Source of the DNA: Carettochelys insculpta
Taxonomy: Eukaryota > Chordata > Testudines > Carettochelyidae
Assembly: GCF_033958435.1 (NCBI RefSeq)
Contig: NC_134137.1
Location: 243,582,501-243,646,500, forward strand
Length of the DNA: 64,000 nucleotides
Direction: 5' to 3'
Below are positions 55,992 to 64,000 of the stretch, one piece after another. Under the pieces are notes generated by a model. That model saw only the letters and a program-made list of their open reading frames with translations, made no database searches and had not been told where the DNA came from. How positions within the stretch are numbered: position 1 is the stretch's first letter; each line of letters starts with the position of its first letter. The translations under genes and the position numbers were made by a program.

Positions 55992-58029
55992 TATGAGATT
56001 TAATAATATTACTCCACTAAGACCTCTGCACAAATTTTCTAGCATATGGAATCTTTTTTTTTTTTTATTTCTTTCTCCAGATGCACATTCAGGACTGCAT
56101 GAGCCATAATCTGAAATCGGGCTCCACGTTACTAGTCAAATTCTGTAGCCCACTTGCTGCTGATTTGACTCACTAGTTGACAGGGCCAACTAGTAGTTAA
56201 AGTAGACCAAACGGGAGAGGAAGTTTTTTACTGTTCCCATCAAAGAGGAGGGTGAGTGGAACAGGAGCTGTGCTCTACCAAGCCAGTATCAGAAAGGACA
56301 GCTCACTGTCTGTTACAGCAGAGAAAAAGGAGCTGTGGGCCTCCTTTCCTTAGCCTCTGGAGCCTCCAGAGGGAACATTCCCCTCCCGGGGGCTTCCGGA
56401 ATCCTTTTCACAGTTCCCCCTGTTTCTCCAATGTGTTCCTGAAGGACACCTCTCAGATCAGATCCCCCCTGGGTCTTGGAGGATATGCTTGTACTAGCTG
56501 TTTGCTGAGTGCACTCCAAGACCATGGATGGCAAAAGTCTTTTCAGCTCCCAGACATTTCAAATCATGCCTGGATCTGGGAGTCAAATTACCATGCATTT
56601 GAGAAGGTGAGCCCTGACAGAGCTAACACAATGCAATGTACAACATGTGCCATTAAACATCTGAAAAGCATGCAACCCTCTCTCCCGCCAGGCCCCTCCC
56701 ATGCTCCTTCCTGGCTCCTCTCCCAGTCTCCATTTGCTGAAGTTGATTGATGGTGACACAACAACCTGCGTAGACAAATGAGAAAAACACTGTCACGCCT
56801 TTGGACAGTCATTCCTGGGTTCAGAAGCACTTGTCCCTGAGAGCTAGTACCCCAGTGGTCATCCCAGGCCTGGCAGCAGGAATGGGAAACTCTTTTTCTG
56901 TAGCAATGGCAAGCTCCCGCATACCCTTCTCAACACCAGTAAAATAGCTAGCAGCCTCCCATGGGGCCTTTAGACACCAGTTCTTCTCCTGGAGGAGATG
57001 GGGAGCAGCTTGAGCTTCCCTGTTGCTTCCCAGGAGAGGAGGAGCCTGCTGCTATGAAATGGCTCTACCATTCGCCTCCATCGTGGCTCTGACAAATCTG
57101 TGCCCCCCAGACCCTAGAGAGCACCTCCAGCTTTCCTATTCTTCGTAACCCATCTACAGTCCCCTGAGCCCCAGCTTCCTCGCACAGAAGGAGGCATTGG
57201 CAGCCAGGTAAGGGAAGTAGAGCTCAGCACTCAGTCACGTGTGGGCTTAATTCCTGTCATGAAACTGTCTGGAGAGGATATGCTGTCGTGTTTTCCTAAC
57301 TTCTCAGACAGAATAAAAAAGGGTCACTTGTTTTGCAGGCAAGATTCCTGGCACAGATCACTAATAAAGTTTCTAGGAAGTAGGAAGGGTTTCTCCATAA
57401 TACCTCTCTGACATTGTGAAATAGCTACCGGAGGCTTTTCAGAGCAATTTACATACTTTAATGAACTGAGCTTTAAAATGCTCAGGTGATTAGCCTAGGC
57501 CTCCCTTACATTGTCATCTTTTCACAGGAAGAAAAAGCCATGGGGTTTACAGAGAATGGGCTGAAAGAATCCCAGAGTTTGTAACTCAACTGACTGGAGA
57601 ATTTGGTCACTGGCTTTTGCATGGTTCCAGTGTTGCTGATTCTTGGATGTTATCATGAATCTTATGACACCTTGTGCTTTCCTTACGCCCTGGGGCCCGG
57701 AGTCATGTAGACAATTTCAGCTTACCCTTTTTTAATGGATATTTCGAGCAGTCAGTTGCAGAGAACAGATTCAAATTGTGACCACAGTGCACTCAAAGAG
57801 CTCAGAAAGCAAACAATAATAACCCATGTTGTATTGTTTTTCTTTTTAAATCATGATTTTTAAGTCAATCTCATTCTCTTGGAAGCCTGGCTTATGATTT
57901 TGAATGCTTGTGGCTGGTTTTATTGTAGTTCTGTAACACCTAGTTCGTATCCTCTCCACACATAATACCAATCTGTGTTACAATCCGATCACCGTACTGC
58001 AGTGTTTTAACATGGAAATCCCAAACGGT
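55992..58029. other. Unassigned DNA
   Basis: A + frame of 164 codons at 56256-56750 has no recognisable domain or codon-level argument and is most likely chance. No repeats recognised. Confidence 0.35.
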
Positions 58030-59121
58030 AAGATGGTAGAGTAGATAGGAGTTATTCGAAATTAGAGTGGATCAGAGTTATTGGACATGAGGAAAAACTT
58101 GCTGACAGAGTGGTTACACACTGGAATAAATTGCACAGGGAAGTTCTGGAGTCTCCATCATAGGAGATTTTTAAGAGCAGGCGAGAAAAACAACTGTCAG
58201 GGATGGTCTAGATCGGGGTGAGCAAACTTTTTATATGGGGCCCCACTTTTCATCCCCGCAATCAGCAGGGCCCCTCACTCCCAATATGGCCCTGGAAGAG
58301 AGCAGCGGTCTCCTGGACTGTTTCTAGCTTCTGCTCCTGGTATTTTCAACCTAAAGCAAGCAATGTCTGAAAGGACTCCAGGAAAAAAAAAAGGAGAAGG
58401 AAAACCAAATAACTGGCCAACACCATGGGGGCAGGGAGAATGGAAAAGATCAGAGGGAACATTGGTCTGGGGTAAGATTTTAAAAGTCTCCATGAAATAC
58501 ACAAGCCCAGTGCTGGGGAGCCTGGTTAAAGAGGCATCTTCCCTCCCCACTGTGCACACAGCCACCCCGGCTCAGTGCCGTGCTGGGGTGCTCCCTAAAG
58601 TAGTAGCAGCAGTATGGGCAGGGGTAGGAACAATTCCACTGGAGCACCACTGGGTACCTGAGTGCGGCCAGGGGGCATAGGGGGAGGGGGCAGAAGAGGC
58701 AGACACACGGCCCAGCAAAAGGCAGCGCAAAGGCAGCTGAAGGACTCTCGGAGCTGGCTGCATGCCAGGCTCCGTCTGTGTGTGGTACAGGAGTGGGGTC
58801 AGGTGCCAGGCTGGGGGGAGACGGCAGGGGTACATGTGCGTCACTGGCACCCAGTGGGAGAGTCCCATTGCGAGAACAGCTGGGGCGCGTACCCCACCTG
58901 CACTCCCTCCCGCAGAGCTGGCTTTGTCCCACGTTAACGACATGGTGGCTGCAGGGAGCAGGACTTTCCTGTGCCCCCCCCATAAAAATGTCATGCCTCC
59001 CCTAACAGGGTGGGCCCCCCACTTTGCACACCACTGGTCTAGCTGGTGCTTGGTCCTGCCAAGGGGACTGGACTCAATGGCCTCTTGAGGTTGCTGCTGG
59101 TTGCAATAGTCTATGATTCTA
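58030..59121 (+). repeat. CR1 LINE 3' end, interrupted
   Basis: 'catgaggaaaaacttgctga', 'cactggaataaattgcacag' and 'ctccatcataggagattttt' lead to 'gggatggtctagat'. After an 820 bp insertion the CR1 tail continues 'ggtgcttggtcctgccaagg', 'ggactggactcaatggcctc' and ends in 'ctatgattct'. This is the non-coding or terminal part only. Confidence 0.8.
58214..59036. mobile_element. hAT element nested in the CR1 tail, 823 bp
   Basis: CGGGGTGAGCAAACTTTT at the left and TTTGCACACCACTG at the right are imperfect inverted ends. The duplication GTCTAGAT (58206-58213) and GTCTAGCT (59037-59044) is 8 bp with one mismatch and lies inside the CR1 sequence, so the order of events is clear. The interior is GC-rich, without a recognisable transposase. 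Confidence 0.85.
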
Positions 59122-60557
59122 CGGTCAATTTAGCCAACCAGTGCAGATTGGGCCAATTCAAACTCAGCTGAGTATGGGAACTCGCCCTCTTGAAAATCCT
59201 ATAGCATTCAGTGCAGATTAAATCATTTGTGTTTCATAGAACGTATTCTTAAAACCTACAATATTTAGTGGAAAATGTGATTCTTTACAGCAGTAATAAT
59301 TTTATCACATTCTAGTACCATAGTCCAAAAACCTACCTATGGAAATTGACACCTTTTGAAGAAATACTAAACAATTAAGAAAAGTTGCCTTCTAGCTTAA
59401 GTTCCTTCCTAGGCTAGTCTTTTAGTTTGTTTGTTAAGTACTCCAGGCCACCTTTTCAAAAGATCCCATCTCCACATTAAGCACCTAAGTGTCCTGATTT
59501 CCAAAAGGACTGAAGACATCAGGGGTAGATGGCTTTTGAAAACCTGGCAGTAGGTATTCCAGTGAGAGCTGCTGAGGATTTTGGAAAATACAATTGCTAA
59601 TTTAGGTGCCTATGTGCAAGCCAATCTCTTCTGAAAAATCTCACCCCAACTGCTAGCCCTAAGCACTGGGAAATCTGGCCGTGAGCTCAGTTCAAAATCT
59701 GGTCCAGTGTGGCTGTATGTTAACTAGCCAGCTGAATCAGTTTAGAAATTTAAGCTGGGCAGACATCTGCTCAGTGTATCCCACCTCCTCCTTCCTTTAC
59801 CCCTGTTGTTAATCTCATTCAACTGCTGTGTCTTCTCATAGCCTAGGTTGTGAGCAATTTGGAATGGTAATGGTCTTCTAACAGTCCATCTGCACAGCAA
59901 CTAGCAAAAGTCATCCTGATCCTTGATTGGTGCCCAGGGGCATTACTGCAATACAAACAGTACACACTGTTTCCAGTCTCTGCTCCTGGCCCATTGTAGG
60001 TGTAACCTAAAGCAAGCAATGCCTTAAAGGACACTAGGAAAAAAACGGAGAAAGAAAACCAAATAATTTGGCTGATGACAAGGTGAATTAGAACACTGAA
60101 AACCCCCAGAGAAAACTACACTCACTAAATCCAACTACAAGATCCACTAAATAAACACTACAACTCAGCTGTGTGACAATCTGAAAGTAGGAAAGTGGGG
60201 CCTCTTAGATACAGGATAACTCTGTAAGGCACACAGTGTGTGAGTCACAGCATTCCATGTGGCTTTTCCAAATTTTAAGAGCCACTTACCTGCTTCTCAC
60301 ATATACACATTCTGTAGGACACACATGAGATAACACTGTGAGCAGACTGCTGTATCTCTCTCTTGCCCCTGATTTGACACCTTAGAAAACACACCTTTTC
60401 TTTTCCATGGTAATACTTTCAAAATACCGTGACAATGGAGAAGCAGAGAAACAAAGACACACAAGGGAGTGACAGGTAATAGTTCTTAGAAAATAGTGGT
60501 TTATGAAGAAGCAGCTGCAGCAGCCACAATCCAGCCAAAATGCCCATTGGGGTTAAG
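59122..60557. other. Unassigned DNA
   Basis: 'attaagcacctaagtgtcct' near 59480 and related words belong to a common amniote 'cctaag' repeat, too decayed to bound. About 80 bp near 59985-60065 ('cctaaagcaagcaatgcctt' then 'aggacactaggaaaaaa') resembles part of the hAT insert at 58351-58430 and may be a fragment of the same family. Confidence 0.35.
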
Positions 60558-60781
60558 CAGGCCTGGTGACAGGAGAGGAGGGAAAGGGGGCAATTGCCCC
60601 CAAGCCCGCTGCTGCTGCATGTGGCGGGGGGAGGCAGTGCCATGGTCTGGGTGATGACCATGGCCAAATGCCCGGGCCTAAGCCTGGCCCCTTCCACTCT
60701 TGGCCCGGCCCCTTCTGAGACACGGAGCTGGCCCCCCCTCCCACTTTGCAGTAGGGCCCACAGCAGCTGTTGGCACCCCTG
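60558..60781 (-). mobile_element. hAT-type miniature element, family A-like copy 4
   Basis: CAGGCCTGGTGACAGG at the left and TGGCACCCCTG at the right, with a perfect 8 bp duplication GGGTTAAG (60550-60557 and 60782-60789). The core is GC-rich and only loosely similar to the other copies. Confidence 0.8.
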
Positions 60782-60817
60782 GGGTTAAGTACAACTACAT
60801 TAGAAGCATGCAGTGTA

Positions 60818-61005
60818 GCTGTAGCCATGTTGGTCTGAGGATACTAGGGAGATGAGGTGGGTGGAGTTAATATCTTTTACTGGTCCAACTTCGAGCTACA
60901 TTACCTCAAAAGCTCATCAGTCTCGCCAGCAGAAGTTGGTCCCATAAAAGCTATTACTTCACCCACCTTCTCTCGCTGCTATACCAGGAAAGCGGTAATA
61001 GCTAT
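60818..61005. mobile_element. Penelope-like tail, foldback copy of second subtype
   Basis: The left arm ('ttaatatcttttactggtcc') and the right arm ('ttggtcccataaaagctatt') are inverted around 'gagctacattacctcaaaag'. The GAAA box is altered to AAAA. This subtype also occurs at 11.03-11.13 kb. Confidence 0.6.
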
Positions 61006-61689
61006 AGGTTGGAATTGCAAAATCCATTGAAAAGGCCCTGTCCTATGATTGCTCATCCCTTTCTCAAACTGATTCCACTAAGTCTGAAGTTTTCCATGGT
61101 AAGTCTCCACACAGAGGTGACATTTCTAGAAAAAATTCCCTAAAATCCATTCAACTCAATTGAGCTCTGTATGTAATTACAGGAGCGTGGGAGCAAAGCT
61201 CAGCCCCTCATGTGCCGATCGTAAATTACATGCACACAACTCAACAAAGCTGAACCAATGTTGTTTATTGGTTAAATCTGGCATGGTCTGTTCTTCTAAT
61301 GAATAAGCAATGTTTGTAGGAAGTTGTTAGAGCAGTTTTGGCGTTCCAAATGTTGAACTTTTTGTGAGGTCTATTTGGCTGCTCTGCTCAGTTTGAAACC
61401 TTAAAAACACTGTCATCGCTCAGACTGCTACCTTTGATTTGCCTGGCCTGCTCCAACGTAGTTCCAAATATTGGGAACCACTAGCAAACGCTATCGAACT
61501 CTGCAAAGGGAATGTAACTTCTTGCAAATGTAATAAGCACTTGAAGAGGTCTAGGGCATTGTAAAATCAAATGGAGAAGAGACACCTCACTAGAGGTCAC
61601 ATGACTTCGAAAAATGGGCACAAATCAGGGAGCTTCTCTGCCACTGTTTCTTTCAATAAATTATCTGTCCTTTCACGATGTATTACAAA
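61006..61689. other. Unassigned DNA
   Basis: No gene or repeat recognised. Confidence 0.4.
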
Positions 61690-61790
61690 TAGTACTCAGT
61701 TAAGCTTCAAAACAACCCCACAGAGGTAGTTATTATCCCCATTTCATGGACAGGGAAAATGGAGGCACAGAGTGATCGAGGTCAACACTT
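61690..61790 (-). repeat. MIR/CORE SINE relic
   Basis: 'gttattatccccatttcatg' then 'ggaaaatggaggcacagagt' is the MIR complement. Confidence 0.7.
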
Positions 61791-62019
61791 TCAGAAGTAA
61801 TCTCTAATTCTGAATGGCGTAATTTTTTAGGTGCCCAATTTGAGAGGGGATCTCAAATACCTCAGATTAGTGGCTACTTTTGTTTTTATTTGTGGGCGCT
61901 AGTGGCACCTCTATCTCTCCTGTTCTCTGACTGTGGCACACAACAGTTTTGTTTTCTGGTGCCAGAAATGCTTTAGTTTCACCCACATTTTGCACTCAAT
62001 ACTGAGGTAATGACTGTCC

Positions 62020-62090
62020 TATGTTATGCAGGAGGTCAGAGGAGATGAATGATCACTTCTGGCCTTAAAGTATATACAAGAAAAGATTTT
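62020..62090 (+). repeat. Retroelement 3' tail scrap
   Basis: 'tgcaggaggtcagaggagat' and 'gatcacttctggccttaaag' resemble a common CR1/SINE terminal sequence. Confidence 0.35.
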
Positions 62091-62159
62091 AACCTTCTAG
62101 GAACCAGATTCTCAGCTAGGCAGAGTTGGCTCTGCCCTTCCTTGAAACAGGCTATTTCC

Positions 62160-62288
62160 ACATCTGAAGAAGTGGGTCTGTCCCGCGAAAGCTCATCACC
62201 TAATAAATTATTGTGTTAGTCTTTAAAGTGCTACAGGACTGTTTCTTTGTTTTGTAAAGATACAGACTAACATAGCTGCCTCTCTGTG
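62160..62288 (+). mobile_element. Penelope-like tail with hammerhead-like core
   Basis: CTGAAGA (62164-62170), a GTGGG/CCCGC hairpin and GAAA (62187-62190), then GCTCATCACC. It is followed by 'tgttagtctttaaagtgcta' and 'tacagactaacatagctgcc'. Confidence 0.75.
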
Positions 62289-63404
62289 ACTATGCAGTTT
62301 AAGTGAGTTTTTCATAGAAGACCTTAAAAACCAAAGCTCTCTTCAATATAGACATGAAAGAACTGTTACTGCATTTTCTAAGAGATAAGATTTGCCACAA
62401 AGTAACTGCAGAAGATTTCATTTCTACTTATCAGTGATCTACTGATTTTATTACCTGTGTGTTGTTTGGCTGTCCGTCCACTTCACCTGCCCCACAACGC
62501 ACTGTAGGTATATATCTTTCTAAGTGTTTTGAGACACATAATGCTATATAAATGTAAATTACCATTACAGGGAATTCTATGTAACTGGGGCATGCTAGAC
62601 AGGGATGGCTCTTTGATTGTGTTGCCTCCCAGGAAAATGACTCAAGCCATAAGGATATACGGTGTATAATGAATAGAAACAGCCATTGCATAACTGAGAC
62701 AGTACTAGCAAAACTTTGATTCATGAAGATTAATTTTGCTGGTTCTACTTAGTTAAGCGATTAATCGGATGTGAAGTATCTTTGCATTTTCAAAGTCTGG
62801 TCCTTGTAGTTTGATCCTACATCCACTGATCTTAAAGTTTCTGATTGGCATCAAGGTGAGAAGAATCAGCCTGTTAGTAGATAAGTTTCCAAGTACAAAT
62901 AAAGGGTATATCTTTCCCAAGTAATGAGTCAACCTTGGTTAAGGGTGGCATGAGTCTGATGCCATCTACCTGAATTGTCCCAGGGTGAGAAATTTACAAG
63001 ATTCTTCATCACACCAAGAAGGGGAAAAAATGAAAATTCCTTCAAAGTAATCACACTAATGAAAGAGAAATCAAGCACTGAAAAGGGTATGTGGAAAAGA
63101 AAAGTTCAGGTAGCCCACTCATCCTTTACTCTGCCCTCTTGCACTTAAAATTTAAAATGCAGTCTCCCCTCTCATCACCACAAATTATCCCCAGCCCTAA
63201 AAAAAGCACCTCCCAGGTGAAGCTCCACACCAGTAAGGATCTATATTAACATACATGTGACTTCATTCAGATATGAGAACCATGTATAGTTCGTTCCAGG
63301 ATCAGGACCTATATCAATCAATACAGTATACAACAACATCCAAGCTTTTGAATTAGCTTGCATTTTAAGCCTCAATGAGATGTACATAATAACTCAATAT
63401 ACCA
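62289..63404. other. Unassigned DNA
   Basis: No recognisable coding or repeat content before the Penelope fragment. Confidence 0.4.
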
Positions 63405-63930
63405 ATATATACTAAACCTGGAACTTTTCCTGGCAACACACCCCATTGCCAACTTTGTCCACATATTTACACTAGAGACACCATCATTGGACCTAACCAC
63501 CTCAGTCACACAATCAGAGGCTCATACTCCTGCACTTCCACTAATGTGACATATACCAACATGTGCCAGCAATGCCCCTCTGCTATGTATAGTGGACAAA
63601 CTGGACTATCACTTCGGCAGAGAATGAATAGACACAAATCAGATATTAGGAATCCGAATACACATAAACCTGTAAGCGATCATTTCAACTTGGCAGGGGA
63701 CAGTGTTGAAGACTTAATGGTGTGTGATTTAAAACAAAGAGAGTATAACACCAGATTACAAAGGGAGACATCTGAATTGGATTCATTTTCAAGTCTGATA
63801 CCTATCACCATGGACTCAAAGATCTCAATTGTCTGACTCTTTACAAGGACAATTTCCCCACCTTTGATATTCCCAGCGACTGCAGGCATCCCACTTAACT
63901 CAATAGACACTTCCTTCCCCCCATCTAGCT
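63405..63930 (+). pseudogene. Penelope-like element, GIY-YIG endonuclease domain fragment
   Basis: In PLEs a carboxy-terminal GIY-YIG nuclease nicks the target for reverse transcription. The frame can be read from about 63410 (a KPGTF-like motif, then Cys/His residues in CPHIYTRDTIIGPNH) through VTYTNMCQQCPSAMYSGQTG (the YIG box altered to YSG). It continues through SLRQRMNRHKSDIRN (with the catalytic-type Arg) and PVSDHFNLAGDSVEDL. The Met at 63546 is inside the domain, not a start. Near 63805 the frame shifts; the +1 frame continues (LTLYKDNFPTFDIPSDCRHP). The reverse-transcriptase half is absent upstream. The fragment lies close to the window end, where the element's 3' part appears to continue. 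Confidence 0.8.
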
Positions 63931-64000
63931 GATTCATCAGGGTTTTTTCTTTTTTTCTATCTGTTTTTTATCAGTTCCTCTTCTCTCAGATATCAGTTAT

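Noticed and set aside
56256..56750. 164-codon + frame
   Set aside because: No domain or splice support. The shadow frames on the other strand are similar in length, as expected for GC-rich chance frames.

Overview
This window is vertebrate nuclear DNA, most likely from a turtle. The evidence is the repeat content: a tRNA-derived SINE with the turtle-type 3' tail, CR1 LINE tails, ancient MIR/CORE-type SINE relics, many hAT and PIF/Harbinger-type miniature elements with TTCGAA-rich subterminal DNA, and Penelope-like retroelement (PLE) tails. A softshell or related lineage is possible, but I recognise the families from memory and this is not proven. I see no convincing exon of a host protein gene, no rRNA and no intact tRNA gene. 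The window looks like an intergenic or intronic stretch packed with transposable-element fossils.

Layout. 1-13.5 kb: low-complexity DNA, hAT miniature elements (988-1241, 2742-2873, 5503-6244, 8422-8592), a Tigger-like MITE (4364-4692), two adjacent Harbinger-like MITEs sharing a TTA site (6409-7215), PLE tails and CR1 scraps. 13.58-15.54 kb: a decayed Harbinger element with a truncated transposase on + and a Myb/SANT-like ORF1 on -. 16.9 kb: a detached, inverted copy of part of that ORF1 region. 17.49-18.00 kb: a near-perfect ~240 bp-arm PLE foldback inserted in a MIR relic, with a 14 bp target duplication. 18-33.9 kb: mostly plain DNA with a long-TIR element (22009-22756), a CR1 relic and scattered SINEs.

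33.9-41.4 kb is the richest part. It holds two inverted ~700 bp non-autonomous Harbinger copies with clean 3 bp target duplications. These are followed by a ~4.1 kb full-structure but broken Harbinger element at about 37323-41437. It carries two convergent genes: a two-exon Myb/SANT-like DNA-binding protein on + and a two-exon DDE transposase on -. Both introns have textbook splice sites and join in phase, but both genes carry stops and frameshifts, and the first catalytic Asp has become His.

41.4-64 kb: more MITEs, a second well-preserved Tigger-like MITE, tandem minus-strand SINEs, a MIR relic split by a MITE, a CR1 3' end split by a hAT element with an 8 bp duplication, and finally a PLE GIY-YIG endonuclease fragment running to the window end. 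In biology, the Harbinger ORF1 protein and transposase would have worked together to mobilise the ~4 kb element and its short derivatives. The PLE tails carry hammerhead-ribozyme-like cores. No element here looks fully active now.
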